In this document: positions 16,063 through 24,802 of the stretch, in pieces
Numbering within the stretch: position 1 is the stretch's first letter
How the letters are laid out: each line of letters starts with the position of its first letter
Origin: an uncultured Alistipes sp.
Lineage (GTDB): Bacteria; Bacteroidota; Bacteroidia; Bacteroidales; Rikenellaceae
Assembly: GCA_900546065.1 (NCBI GenBank)
Contig: URBK01000004.1
Location: forward strand, 62,001 to 126,000
Direction: 5' to 3'
DNA: 64,000 nucleotides
Position numbers and translations under genes: made by a program
The notes under the pieces: generated by a model
The model's database searches: none
Seen by the model: only the letters and a program-made list of their open reading frames with translations
What the model was told of the DNA's origin: nothing

Positions 16063-17361
16063 ATGTATTTGCATCCGGAATTTGAGAAACTCACCCGATC
16101 GGAGATCGAAGCGTTGCAGACGGAACGCCTGAAAAAGACGGTAAGGCAGTGTATGAACAGCGAATTTTACCGCAGGCGCTTCGCCGAAAGCCATATCGAC
16201 CCCGACGACATACGGTCGTTGTCCGACTTGAGCAGGATACCTTTCACCACGAAACAGGACCTGCGTGACAGCTATCCGTTCGGGATGTCGGCCGTGCCGT
16301 TGAGCCGCGTGGTGCGCCTGCACTCGTCGAGCGGGACAACGGGTACACCCACGGTGATACTGCATACGCAGCGGGATCTCGACGAGTGGGCCAATGCCGT
16401 GGCGCGCTGCCTCTATATGGTGGGGCTGCGCCCGGGCGATATCTTCCAGAACTCGTCGGGATACGGCATGTTTACGGGCGGGCTGGGATTCCAGTACGGG
16501 GCCGAGCGGCTGGGCATGCTCACGGTGCCCGCCGCGGCCGGCAATACCAAACGCCAGATCAAGTTCATCACCGATTTCGGGACTACGGCGCTGCACGCCA
16601 TCCCGAGCTATGCCGGCCGGCTGTACGAGGTGATGGAGGAGATGGGTATCGACCCGCGCCGCGACACGCACCTGCGCACGCTCATCATAGGCGCTGAGCC
16701 TCACTCCGAGGAGCAGCGGCGGCGTATCGAGCAGATGCTCGGCGTGAAGGCCTACAACTCGTTCGGCATGTCGGAGATGTGCGGGCCGGGCGTGGCTTTC
16801 GAGTGTACGGAGCAGAACGGGCTGCACATATGGGAGGATTACTACATCGTGGAGATCGTCGATCCGATGACGCTTGAGCCGGTGCCGGAGGGGGAGGTTG
16901 GCGAGCTGGTGCTTACGACCATCAACCGCGAGGCTATGCCTCTGCTGCGTTACCGCACGCGCGACCTTACGCGGATCCTGCCGGGCGAATGTCCCTGCGG
17001 ACGGCACCACCTGCGGCTGGACCGCATGAAGGGCCGCAGCGACGACATGATCATCCTCAAGGGTGTAAATATCTTCCCGATACAGATCGAGACCGTGCTG
17101 ATGCAGTTCGCGGAACTCGGCAACGACTACCTCATCACGCTCACCAACGAGGAGGCGAACGACCTGATGACGGTCGAGGTCGAGCTTAATGCCTTCTCCG
17201 ACGACTACCGCCGCCTGCAGGTGCTGACCAAGGAGATCACGCGCCAGCTGAAAGACGAGATCCTCATCACGCCGGTCGTGCGTCTGGTCTCGAAGGGGTC
17301 GCTCCCGAAGCAGGAGGGCAAGGCGGTTCGTGTCCGAGATTTACGTAAAACATTAATATAA
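16063..17361 (+). CDS. paaK: Phenylacetate-CoA ligase family protein (copy 1)
   Basis: 432 residues, the normal PaaK length. It is an adenylate-forming enzyme joining an aryl acid to CoA with ATP going to AMP. Visible motifs are the P-loop SSSGTTGTPT (about 87-96), SFGMSEMCGPG, YRTRDLTRI, the C-P-C-G turn, GRSDDMIILKG (hinge to the C-terminal domain) and the Lys in LPKQEGKAVRV. The ACT gene follows 7 bp later. It converges with a second PaaK (18324-19625, minus) next to indolepyruvate oxidoreductase genes, so its substrates are probably phenylacetate, indoleacetate or 4-hydroxyphenylacetate. Confidence 0.93.
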   Translation: MYLHPEFEKLTRSEIEALQTERLKKTVRQCMNSEFYRRRFAESHIDPDDIRSLSDLSRIPFTTKQDLRDSYPFGMSAVPLSRVVRLHSSSGTTGTPTVILHTQRDLDEWANAVARCLYMVGLRPGDIFQNSSGYGMFTGGLGFQYGAERLGMLTVPAAAGNTKRQIKFITDFGTTALHAIPSYAGRLYEVMEEMGIDPRRDTHLRTLIIGAEPHSEEQRRRIEQMLGVKAYNSFGMSEMCGPGVAFECTEQNGLHIWEDYYIVEIVDPMTLEPVPEGEVGELVLTTINREAMPLLRYRTRDLTRILPGECPCGRHHLRLDRMKGRSDDMIILKGVNIFPIQIETVLMQFAELGNDYLITLTNEEANDLMTVEVELNAFSDDYRRLQVLTKEITRQLKDEILITPVVRLVSKGSLPKQEGKAVRVRDLRKTLI

Positions 17362-17368
17362 CAGAGCC

Positions 17369-17797
17369 ATGACGGTACAACAAATATCCATTTTCGTGGA
17401 GAACAAGTCGGGGACGCTGCTTCGGGTGCTCGAACTCTTCAAGGAGGCGCGCATACAGCTTATCGCCTCGACCATATCGGATACCGTGGAATACGGGATC
17501 TACCGCATCATCTGCGCCGAGCCGGTGCGGGCGCTGGAGACGTTGAGGGGGGCGGGCATCTCCGCCGACGTGTCTGAGGTCTTCGCAATCGAGCTGGACA
17601 ACATCCCGGGTCGTGCCGCCGATGCCGTACGCATGTTGAGCGAGGCCGGTATAGGCATCTCCTACCTCTATTCGTTTCTGCTGGCGGGGAAGGGTATATT
17701 GATCTTCCGCACCGACAACCCCGTGAGGACGGGGGAGGTTATTGCCGAGAAGGGCCTCCAAGCGCTCAACGACGTTTCGCTGCGTAGCCTCGTATGA
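17369..17797 (+). CDS. Tandem ACT-domain protein partnered with paaK (copy 1)
   Basis: 142 residues. Two ACT domains fill the protein: MTVQQISIFVENKSGTLLRV (about 1-20) opens the first and AIELDNIPGRAADAV (about 73-87) the second, each with the N-x-x-G ligand-binding loop (ENKSG, DNIPG). ACT domains usually bind amino acids, and stand-alone ACT proteins next to paaK are common in anaerobes, where an aromatic amino acid sensor role is supposed. The terminator at 17836-17872 follows 38 bp later. Confidence 0.88.
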   Translation: MTVQQISIFVENKSGTLLRVLELFKEARIQLIASTISDTVEYGIYRIICAEPVRALETLRGAGISADVSEVFAIELDNIPGRAADAVRMLSEAGIGISYLYSFLLAGKGILIFRTDNPVRTGEVIAEKGLQALNDVSLRSLV

Positions 17798-17835
17798 CGT
17801 ATGACGGTGGCGCCATTTGCGCAGAAGATGAAACC

Positions 17836-17872
17836 GCGGCGCCGCACCTCCCGAACAAAGGTGCGGCGCCGC
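17836..17872. terminator. Bidirectional terminator between the two paaK-ACT arms
   Basis: A perfect 14-bp inverted repeat, GCGGCGCCGCACCT (17836-17849) and AGGTGCGGCGCCGC (17859-17872), with a 9-nt loop. AAA precedes and TTTGTTTG follows, so it can stop both converging ACT genes. Confidence 0.9.
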
Positions 17873-17914
17873 TTTGTTTGCGCCATGGGTGGCTGCCGGT
17901 ATGCTGGCGGCTCA

Positions 17915-18316
17915 TTACAGGATGTCGGGATGTTTCTGCATGAGTATTTGCAGGCACTTCTCCCGATCGTTGGGGTTGATGATGACGTCGGCGCGCTCCG
18001 ACTGCGCAAAGGCATACATGTACTCGATGAAGATGTGCTCTTCGGCCAGGCTCTCCAGAATCTTCGACAGGGCGCCGGGCCGGTTGGGGCAGTGTATGGC
18101 GATCACCTCCGTGAGGATTACGGCGAAGCCTGCGTTGCGGAGGGCCTCCACGGCGCGGTCCACCTCCTGCACTATGAGCCGCATGAGGCCGAAATCAGTC
18201 GTTTCCGCGATGCAGAAAGCCAGCATGTTGATGTCATTGGCGGCCAGTACCCGTGCCACTTCGTTCAGACGGCCGCCCTTGTTTTCCAAGAAAACCGAAA
18301 TCTGCTTTATAGTCAT
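17915..18316 (-). CDS. Tandem ACT-domain protein partnered with paaK (copy 2)
   Basis: 133 residues, clearly paralogous to the ACT protein at 17369-17797: it opens MTIKQISVFLENKGGRLNEV and its second domain starts AIHCPNRPGALSKIL. The ligand loops ENKGG and PNRPG are intact. It starts 7 bp after the second paaK, the same spacing as in the plus-strand pair, which points to duplication of a paaK-ACT unit. Probably an aromatic amino acid or arylpyruvate sensor; no DNA-binding domain is present. Confidence 0.88.
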   Translation of the reverse strand: MTIKQISVFLENKGGRLNEVARVLAANDINMLAFCIAETTDFGLMRLIVQEVDRAVEALRNAGFAVILTEVIAIHCPNRPGALSKILESLAEEHIFIEYMYAFAQSERADVIINPNDREKCLQILMQKHPDIL

Positions 18317-18323
18317 AATCCGA

Positions 18324-19625
18324 TCATTTTAATTGTCTTTTGTCTATAACGCGCATGCTCTTGCCCTCGGAGCGCGGAATGGAATTGGGCTCCATGAGGC
18401 GGATGTCGGCGCTGATGGAGAGCACGCTCTTCAGTTTGTCGGCCAAGCGCTTGCGCAGCTGGAGCATGGCGCCGAGCTCGTCGCTGAAATAGTCCTTGCG
18501 CACCTCGACCTGCACCTGAAGCGTATCGAGGCTGTTGATACGGTCGACGACCAGCATGTATACCGGTTCGAACTCGGGCATTTCGAGGATTACGCTCTCC
18601 ACCTGCGAGGGGAAAACGTTGATACCGCGGATAATAAGCATGTCGTCGCTGCGGCCGATGATGCGGGTCATGCGTACGTTGGTTCTGCCGCAGGCGCACG
18701 GCTCGCAGATGAGCGACGTGAGGTCCTTGGTTCTGTAACGCAGCAGGGGCATGCCTGTTTTGGTGAGCGTGGTGAAGACCAGCTCTCCGGTCGCCCCGCA
18801 GGGCAGGGGCTGCAGGGTCTCGGGGTCGATGATCTCGGGATAGAAGTGGTCCTCCGAGATGTGTGAGCCGTACTTGCACTCGCACTCGTACGACACGCCC
18901 GGGCCGATGATCTCGCTCAGGCCGTAGAGGTTGTAAGCCTGCAGCCCGAGGCGGGCCTCGATCTCCTCGCGCATGTTCTCGGTCCACGGTTCGGCGCCGA
19001 AGGCCCCGACCCTTAGCGCGATGTCATTGCGGGTCATTCCATTGCGTTCCATGGCCTCGGCCAGATAGAGCGCGTATGACGGCGTGCATGCTATTCCCGT
19101 GATCTTGAGGTCGCGCAGCAGTCGCAGGTGCTTGTCCGTATTTCCCGTTGAGGTGGGGATGACGGTCGCACCCACATACTCGACGCCGTAGTGCGCGCCG
19201 AGGCCGCCTGTGAAGAGTCCGTAGCCGTAGCCGACCGAGAAGATGTCATCGCGGGTCACCCCGTAGGAGGTGAAGGCGCGTGCCGAACACTCCTTCCATA
19301 TCTCCAGATCGCGGCGTGTGTAGCCGACGATCGTGGGGTTGCCCGTGGTGCCGGACGAGGCGTGTACCCGCACGATTTCGGACTGGTTGGCCGCCTGAAG
19401 CCCTACAGGATAGTTGTCGCGCAGGTCCTGTTTCGTGGTGAACGGCAGCTTGACTATGTCCTCTATGCTGTTGATGTCTTCGGGCGCCAGATCCAGCGCC
19501 TGCATCTTCTCCCTGTAGAATGGCACGTTATGATAAACGAGCTCCACGAGTTTGTGCAGCCGTTTGCCCTGCAGGGCCGCCATCTCGTCCCGGCTCATGC
19601 ACTCCTTGCTCTTGTTCCAGATCAT
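18324..19625 (-). CDS. paaK: Phenylacetate-CoA ligase family protein (copy 2)
   Basis: 433 residues with the same motifs as copy 1: ASSGTTGNPT (P-loop), LYGLSEIIGPG, YRTKDLTSLI, a C-A-C-G turn, GRSDDMLIIRG, and the Lys in IPRSEGKSMRV. It lies downstream of iorA-iorB-aminotransferase, so its product or substrate should be the arylacyl-CoA handled by IOR. Two directions are possible: ATP-linked release of the aryl acid, or activation of aryl acids for reductive carboxylation to arylpyruvate. Sequence does not decide between them. Confidence 0.93.
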   Translation of the reverse strand: MIWNKSKECMSRDEMAALQGKRLHKLVELVYHNVPFYREKMQALDLAPEDINSIEDIVKLPFTTKQDLRDNYPVGLQAANQSEIVRVHASSGTTGNPTIVGYTRRDLEIWKECSARAFTSYGVTRDDIFSVGYGYGLFTGGLGAHYGVEYVGATVIPTSTGNTDKHLRLLRDLKITGIACTPSYALYLAEAMERNGMTRNDIALRVGAFGAEPWTENMREEIEARLGLQAYNLYGLSEIIGPGVSYECECKYGSHISEDHFYPEIIDPETLQPLPCGATGELVFTTLTKTGMPLLRYRTKDLTSLICEPCACGRTNVRMTRIIGRSDDMLIIRGINVFPSQVESVILEMPEFEPVYMLVVDRINSLDTLQVQVEVRKDYFSDELGAMLQLRKRLADKLKSVLSISADIRLMEPNSIPRSEGKSMRVIDKRQLK

Positions 19626-19700
19626 TCCAATAAAGCGTTTTGATAAGTTTGAATTCGTATTTCGGAGTCCGCGCCGCCGCGGAGGCGGTTTTGCGGCGGG

Positions 19701-21029
19701 TCAGTCTCCGGCCGGATGGTCCTTGCGGAACCACTCCATACGCTGCCGCAGCACGGGGTACAGCTCCTCGCGCATGCGCGACGTGCAGGCCCTTATGCCG
19801 GACTGTTCGCTGCCTGTCGTCCCCAGACTTATGCAGCTTACACCGTAGTAGAGCAGCTCCTTGAGCAGCTGGCCGCCGCTCATGCGGCCGTATCCCAGCG
19901 TGAAGAAGAAACCGTCCCCCACCTGCCGGCTGACATCGCGGTCATAGACGATGTGGAAACCGTTGTCGAGGAATATGCGTTTCATCCGTTCGGCCCGTTC
20001 GGCGTAGACGGAGGTGTCGGCGACGAAGTCGATGCGTCCCTCGCATGCCGCCTTCAGCATCTCGGCGTAGGCGAATTGGGTTGAGGTGGTGCAGCCGCTC
20101 GTGATCATGTACAGGATCGAGGCGATGAATGTCTGCCCGAAGATGCCCGAATCGCCGTAACGGCGGGCCAGCTCCCCGTAGTGGCGGTCGAAAAGGGTGT
20201 CCGATACGCAGGCCAGCGCCATACGCTGTCCGGCGTAGCTGAATATCTTGGACGAGGATAGCATCAGTATGTAGTTGTCCGTATACCTTGCGACGGTAGG
20301 TGGATACGGCGGCTCGAAGGGGCGCCCGAGATTCTGGCGGAAATCCATGCAGAAATACGCCATATCCTCCATGACGACGGCATCGTAACGGTCGGCCATC
20401 TCCCCGATTATCCGCAGTTCCGACTCCTCGAGGCAGATCCATGCCGGGTTGTTGGGGTTGGAATAGACGATGGCGGCAATATCACCCCCGCCCATCATCT
20501 CCTCCAGCTTGCCGCGCAGCGCCTCGCCGCGGTAGCGGTATATGTCGAACGACACCCAGCCGATGCCGAGGATCTTGAGCTGCGACTTCTGTATCGGGAA
20601 CCCGGGGTCGATGAAGAGGACCTTGTCCTTGCCCCTGATGCGCTGCGTGCAGGCTATGAACGAGGCGAACGAGGCGGCTACGCCTCCGGTCGTCGGGATG
20701 CAGGCGCGGGGGGTGATGTCGAGGTCCAGAAAGGCCTTGACGAAGCGCGACGCCTGTTCCTTGAGTTCCGCGACGCCTGCCGCCGCAGGGTACTGCGATA
20801 CGATGCCGCTGTCGAGGGCCGCCTTTTCGGCCTCGATGCCGATGCGGTTTGGCGGGAGCCCGGGGGAGCCTTGGTCCATCCGTATGAACGGGATGCCGGT
20901 CTTCTCCTCCAGCGCCGAGGCCACCAGCAGCACCTCGCCTATGGTGGCGTTCTCCAGATCGGCGATGTTGAGCCGTGCGACGATCTCGTCCACCAGCTCC
21001 TTTGCGAAAACCCTATTGTCTGCCGCCAT
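19701..21029 (-). CDS. PLP-dependent aminotransferase, class I/II
   Basis: 442 residues. The fold-type I features are present: YSNPNNPAW (substrate-side N-P loop), EDMAYFCMDF (Asp/Tyr to the pyridoxal ring) and SSSKIFSYAGQRMA, with the Schiff-base Lys in SSSK. No signal peptide. It overlaps the end of iorB by 17 bp and precedes the second paaK by 75 bp. Context makes an aromatic aminotransferase likely, interconverting Phe, Tyr or Trp with the arylpyruvates used by IorAB. Confidence 0.88.
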   Translation of the reverse strand: MAADNRVFAKELVDEIVARLNIADLENATIGEVLLVASALEEKTGIPFIRMDQGSPGLPPNRIGIEAEKAALDSGIVSQYPAAAGVAELKEQASRFVKAFLDLDITPRACIPTTGGVAASFASFIACTQRIRGKDKVLFIDPGFPIQKSQLKILGIGWVSFDIYRYRGEALRGKLEEMMGGGDIAAIVYSNPNNPAWICLEESELRIIGEMADRYDAVVMEDMAYFCMDFRQNLGRPFEPPYPPTVARYTDNYILMLSSSKIFSYAGQRMALACVSDTLFDRHYGELARRYGDSGIFGQTFIASILYMITSGCTTSTQFAYAEMLKAACEGRIDFVADTSVYAERAERMKRIFLDNGFHIVYDRDVSRQVGDGFFFTLGYGRMSGGQLLKELLYYGVSCISLGTTGSEQSGIRACTSRMREELYPVLRQRMEWFRKDHPAGD

Positions 21030-21591
21030 ATTCCCGTCCTATTTCAAAAGCCTTGAGATTCATCTCGACGACCCGTTCGCCCTTGGCCGCAAAGATATTG
21101 CGGATGCTCTCACGGAGCTGCTCGGGCGAAAGGATGCCTATGATACCGGCGGCGGCGCCCAGCAGCACGACATTGGCCGACTGCGGTATCGCGTTGGCCC
21201 GCGTGATTCCGTCGAGGTCGAGGGCAATCACACGGTCGAGGCCGGCGAGGGCTGCCCGCACCCTCTCCTCGGGATAGGGGTCGATGTTTTTGAACGGCGT
21301 CGAGGAGGTGACGACGAAGCCCCCTTCATGCAGGAAAGGCAGGTAGCGGAGCGCCTCCATCGGCTCCATCGAGAGTATGATGTCGGCCGAACCCAGCGGC
21401 ACAAGGTCGGAATGTATCTCCGTATCGGAGAGGCGGAGGCCCGATTCGACCTCCCCGCCGCGTTGGCTCATGCCGTGTACTTCGGCCTGTTTGAGGTTCA
21501 GCCCGGCGCGGGTTGCGGCATCGCCGATGATGGTGGCGATGGAGAGGATGCCTTGCCCTCCCACGCCTGAAAGAATTATATCCTTTTTCAT
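21013..21591 (-). CDS. iorB: Indolepyruvate:ferredoxin oxidoreductase, beta subunit
   Basis: 192 residues from the ATG at 21591, which overlaps the iorA stop by 4 bp (ATGA). It opens DIILSGVGGQGILS, the gamma-domain motif of 2-oxoacid oxidoreductases, and contains AEVHGMSQRGGEVESGLRL, diagnostic of this family. With IorA it oxidatively decarboxylates arylpyruvates to arylacetyl-CoA using ferredoxin, or runs the reverse. The length matches stand-alone IorB proteins. Confidence 0.94.
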   Translation of the reverse strand: MKKDIILSGVGGQGILSIATIIGDAATRAGLNLKQAEVHGMSQRGGEVESGLRLSDTEIHSDLVPLGSADIILSMEPMEALRYLPFLHEGGFVVTSSTPFKNIDPYPEERVRAALAGLDRVIALDLDGITRANAIPQSANVVLLGAAAGIIGILSPEQLRESIRNIFAAKGERVVEMNLKAFEIGREYGGRQ

Positions 21592-23216
21592 TTCGCAGTC
21601 TCGTGATTGTTTTTTGACATTTCCTTCCGCTTCCTGCGGGCGAGGGTCTGTATGCACTCGCGCCGCGGGATGATCACCGAAACGCCCTTGTAGTCGATCT
21701 CCTCGCGGATCGTACGGGTGATATCGTCCATATTTTTCGCCAACGGCACCACTACGCGCACATGCTCCTTCTCTACCCCGAGGGCGATGCATATCGCCTC
21801 GAAGCGGCTGGTGCCGGCCGAATCCTGCCCGCCGGTCATGGCGGTGGTCAGGTTGTCGGAGATGACCACGGTGATATCGGCTCGGTCGTTTACGGCGTCG
21901 AGCAGGCCGGTCATTCCGCTGTGCGTGAAGGTCGAGTCGCCTATTACGGCCACGGCGGGATGCAGTCCTGTGTCGGCGGCGCCCTTGGCCATCGTTATGG
22001 AAGCGCCCATGTCGACGCAGGTGTCTATGGCGCAGAAGGGGGGCAGCGCGCCCAGCGTGTAGCAGCCGATGTCGGCAAAGACCTTTGCCGCGGGGTAGTC
22101 GGCGAGCACCTTGTTGAGGGCGATGTATACGTCTCGGTGGCCGCACCCTTGGCACAGTGCGGGCGGTCGGGGCACAACCCCTTCGGGTACACGCAGCACA
22201 GGGGCCTTTTCTATACCCATCGCCGCTGCCACATTGTCGGGGTTGAGTTCTCCGGTTCGCGGCAGGTCTCCCGTAAGGCGGCCTTTGATCGGATAATCAC
22301 CGCCGACGATGCTGCGGAGCTGCTCCTCAAGGAATGGCTGGCCGTCCTCCACCACAAGGATCGAGTCGCAGCGGCCGGCGAACTCGCGCACCCGCTCCGT
22401 CGGGACGGGGTATTGCGCGATCTTCATGATGTGGAATCCGGCCTCCGCGGCGCCGTTCTCCATCACATAGTTGTATCCCGTACCGCATGTGACGATTCCT
22501 TTTCCCGAGGCGTGCTCCGACAGGAGGACCTTGAAGAAGGGGTTTTTGCCCGAGAGTTCCTCCAGAAGGGTCTGTTTTGCAGTCAGTGCAGCGTTCTTGC
22601 GGCGAGCGTTGGCCGGCAGCAGAACCCATGACGAGGGGTCGTCGGCCACGGGCATTTTTACGGGCACCGACCCTTCGGTGCCGATCCGCACGGCGGCGCG
22701 CGAATGGGCCAGACGGGTCGTTATGCGCAGCAGTACGGGGAGTTTCTCCCGCTCGGAGAGGGCGAAGGCATATTCGGCCATCTCATAGGCCTCCTGCTGT
22801 GTCGAGGGTTCGAGTGTGGGGATCATGGCGAACTTGCCGTAGAAACGGGAGTCCTGCTCGTTCTGCGACGAGTGCATCGAGGGGTCGTCGGCGGCCACGA
22901 CAACCATGCCGCCGTTGACACCGGTCATGGCGGCATTGACGAAGGCGTCGGCGGCGACGTTCATCCCGACATGTTTCATGCACACCATGCTGCGGCATCC
23001 GGCGTAGGACATGCCCAGCGCCGCCTCCATGGCGGTCTTCTCGTTGGAGCTCCACGTGCAGTGTATGCCGTTCGCGCGGGCGGCCGCGGCGTGCTGTATG
23101 TATTCGGTTATCTCCGTACTCGGGGTCCCGGGATAGGCATATACCCCCTTTATCCCCGCATGCAGGGCTCCCTCGGCAATAGCTTCGTCGCCCAGCAGCA
23201 ATTTTATCTGCGTCAT
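21588..23216 (-). CDS. iorA: Indolepyruvate:ferredoxin oxidoreductase, alpha subunit (no C-terminal ferredoxin domain)
   Basis: 542 residues. The N-terminal pyrimidine-binding domain starts LLLGDEAIAEGALHAGIKG, and YPGTPSTEI is the substrate-side loop. The TPP-binding half carries CQGCGHRDVY and GDSTFTHSGMTGLLDAV with the following Asn in ISDN. The protein ends in a short basic tail (RRKRKEMSKNNHETAK), and the last 60 residues contain only one Cys (RRECIQT). Archaeal IorA adds about 60-80 residues with two 4Fe-4S clusters; these are absent. It is the third gene of the operon, 46 bp after the amidase gene. Confidence 0.94.
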   Translation of the reverse strand: MTQIKLLLGDEAIAEGALHAGIKGVYAYPGTPSTEITEYIQHAAAARANGIHCTWSSNEKTAMEAALGMSYAGCRSMVCMKHVGMNVAADAFVNAAMTGVNGGMVVVAADDPSMHSSQNEQDSRFYGKFAMIPTLEPSTQQEAYEMAEYAFALSEREKLPVLLRITTRLAHSRAAVRIGTEGSVPVKMPVADDPSSWVLLPANARRKNAALTAKQTLLEELSGKNPFFKVLLSEHASGKGIVTCGTGYNYVMENGAAEAGFHIMKIAQYPVPTERVREFAGRCDSILVVEDGQPFLEEQLRSIVGGDYPIKGRLTGDLPRTGELNPDNVAAAMGIEKAPVLRVPEGVVPRPPALCQGCGHRDVYIALNKVLADYPAAKVFADIGCYTLGALPPFCAIDTCVDMGASITMAKGAADTGLHPAVAVIGDSTFTHSGMTGLLDAVNDRADITVVISDNLTTAMTGGQDSAGTSRFEAICIALGVEKEHVRVVVPLAKNMDDITRTIREEIDYKGVSVIIPRRECIQTLARRKRKEMSKNNHETAK

Positions 23217-23262
23217 ATTTTGTCGATTTGTATTCGGTTAGTTCGGTTTCGGGTTCCGGGGC

Positions 23263-24024
23263 TCACTCCCCGATGCGGAAGGTGTCGGCATCGTCGAGCA
23301 CCGGAAATCCGGCGCGTATGGCCTTCAGGCTGTCGAGGTCTGTTTCGGCGCTTATGCTGCCCTCGGCACCGTCGGGGCACTCGGCCATGACGTTGCCGCA
23401 GGGGTCGATCATGACGGTGCCGCCCTCGTACACATTGTTGGGGTCGCGGCCGCAGCGGTTCACGCCCGCCACGTAACATTGGTTCTCCATGGCGCGGGCG
23501 CGGAGCAGGTGCCTCCATACATTTGTCCGCGGGGCGGGCCAGCTGGCAACATATATGACAAGGTCGTAATCGCCCCGATTGCGCGACCATACGGGAAAGC
23601 GCAGGTCGTAGCATATTAGCGGCAGTATGCGCACCCCCTTGTAGGTTATTATGACGCGCTCGCTGCCGGGTGTGAATCGGAGATGCTCCCCGCCGAAGGT
23701 GAAGAGATGCCTCTTGTCGTACTGCACGGTCCTGCCGTCGGGGTAGACGAAGTAGAAGCGGTTGAAATATTCTCCCGCCTCATAGACGGCGACGCTGCCC
23801 GCGATGGCGCAGCGGAACCTTGCGGCTTTCTCCTTCATCCAGCGGAGGGTCTCGGACGGGACTGGCTCCGCAATGCCCTCCGGCTCGGTGCAGAAACCGG
23901 TGGAGAACATCTCGGGGAAAACGTACAGGTCGGCGCCGCCATCGGTAAACAGACAGTCGTTCCTGCGCATGTTGGCCTGCGGGTCGGCCCACACGATGTC
24001 TCTCTGCAGCAAGGTAATCTTCAT
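23263..24024 (-). CDS. Carbon-nitrogen hydrolase, omega-amidase/nitrilase type
   Basis: 253 residues, typical for the Nit2/omega-amidase branch. The catalytic triad is readable: Glu in FPEMF (about 36-40), Lys in YDKRHLF (about 103-109) and Cys in LICYDLRFP (about 138-146). Such enzymes hydrolyse alpha-ketoglutaramate or other small amides, products of glutamine-linked transamination. Its place upstream of iorA and an aminotransferase fits removal of transamination side products, though this is inference. It starts 21 bp after the GNAT gene stop. Confidence 0.9.
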   Translation of the reverse strand: MKITLLQRDIVWADPQANMRRNDCLFTDGGADLYVFPEMFSTGFCTEPEGIAEPVPSETLRWMKEKAARFRCAIAGSVAVYEAGEYFNRFYFVYPDGRTVQYDKRHLFTFGGEHLRFTPGSERVIITYKGVRILPLICYDLRFPVWSRNRGDYDLVIYVASWPAPRTNVWRHLLRARAMENQCYVAGVNRCGRDPNNVYEGGTVMIDPCGNVMAECPDGAEGSISAETDLDSLKAIRAGFPVLDDADTFRIGE

Positions 24025-24045
24025 TCCGTTCCTGTTTGGCGGCCG

Positions 24046-24522
24046 TTAGAGGCCGAGTTTCTGCTCCATTACGGTCTTGCGGGGGGTAAAGCCGCACCGT
24101 TTGTAGAATTCGAGGGCCGAGGCGTTGCAGCTCCAAACGTTGAGCGTCAGGTTGCGGCATCCGTTCTTTGCGGCGAAATCCTTGACCGCCAGATAGAGGG
24201 CCTTGCCGACGCCTTGGCCGCGGTAGCGTTCGTCGACGCACAGGTCGTCGATATAGAGCGACTTGTCGTCCACAAGTATGTTGTTGTCGCGGACCTCCTC
24301 GAAGATGCAGAAGGCATAGCCCATGAGCGTGTCGTTGTCGTCGACGGCGGCCAGAACGGGAGTCCTCTCGTCATTGAGGATCGCGACGAGCTGTCGGTCG
24401 GTGTATTTTCTGGCGCCCGCCTTGAAGATGTCGGGACGTCCGTTGTGGTGGATCATGCAGACCTGATAGAGCAGGTCGTTGATCCTGTCAATATCCTTTT
24501 CCTGAGCCTTGCGAATTTGCAT
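24046..24522 (-). CDS. GNAT-family N-acetyltransferase, first gene of the ior operon
   Basis: 158 residues from the ATG at 24522 (MQIRKAQEKD), chosen because a promoter lies immediately upstream (24543-24573); a longer frame to 24573 would start inside it. Motif A is clear in DDLCVDERYRGQGVGKALY (about 76-94, core R-G-Q-G-V-G), and EFYKRCGF near the end is motif B. GNAT enzymes acetylate amines with acetyl-CoA. Its leading place in an aromatic acid operon might mean acetylation of an amine or amino acid product, but the target cannot be read from sequence. Confidence 0.88.
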   Translation of the reverse strand: MQIRKAQEKDIDRINDLLYQVCMIHHNGRPDIFKAGARKYTDRQLVAILNDERTPVLAAVDDNDTLMGYAFCIFEEVRDNNILVDDKSLYIDDLCVDERYRGQGVGKALYLAVKDFAAKNGCRNLTLNVWSCNASALEFYKRCGFTPRKTVMEQKLGL

Positions 24523-24542
24523 GGTATGAGTTTTTAATCCTC

Positions 24543-24573
24543 CAAATTTAGGAATTATGATCGGCAATTTCAA
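24543..24573 (-). promoter_or_regulatory. Promoter of the GNAT-amidase-ior-paaK operon
   Basis: On the minus strand TTG (24573..24571) is followed after 20 bp by TAAATTTG (24550..24543), matching the Bacteroidetes -33/-7 pair. It is 21 bp upstream of the chosen GNAT start and is the only such pair I see before this seven-gene minus-strand run. Confidence 0.65.
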
Positions 24574-24719
24574 CCCGCGGGTATCGATTTTGCGAAAATA
24601 CCGGAATATTCAGCCGTTCCGGCCCGTTTTATGCGTTGTATTGCGCGGAAAACAAGCGACATGCGTGCATGTAAAAATCCTTAGGTCAAATTTGCCTGTC
24701 GAGGCGCCTCCGTGCGGGC

Positions 24720-24774
24720 AATGCCGCTGCGGCGCAGTCGGGAAGTGCTGCCCGATTATAAGGGGAGCGGCATT
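24720..24774. other. Nested inverted repeats downstream of the YdeI-like pseudogene
   Basis: AATGCCGCT (24720-24728) pairs with AGCGGCATT (24766-24774); inside, TCGGG (24738-24742) pairs with CCCGA (24751-24755). There is no T run after it on the minus strand. It may end the upstream minus-strand transcript. Confidence 0.4.
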
Positions 24775-24802
24775 TTGTCGGGATAATGTTACATTAAGGT
24801 CT

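Noticed and set aside
21592..22155. Long N-terminal extension of IorB
   Set aside because: The extension is Arg/His-rich and overlaps iorA in another frame; the ATG at 21591 yields a normal IorB coupled to the iorA stop.
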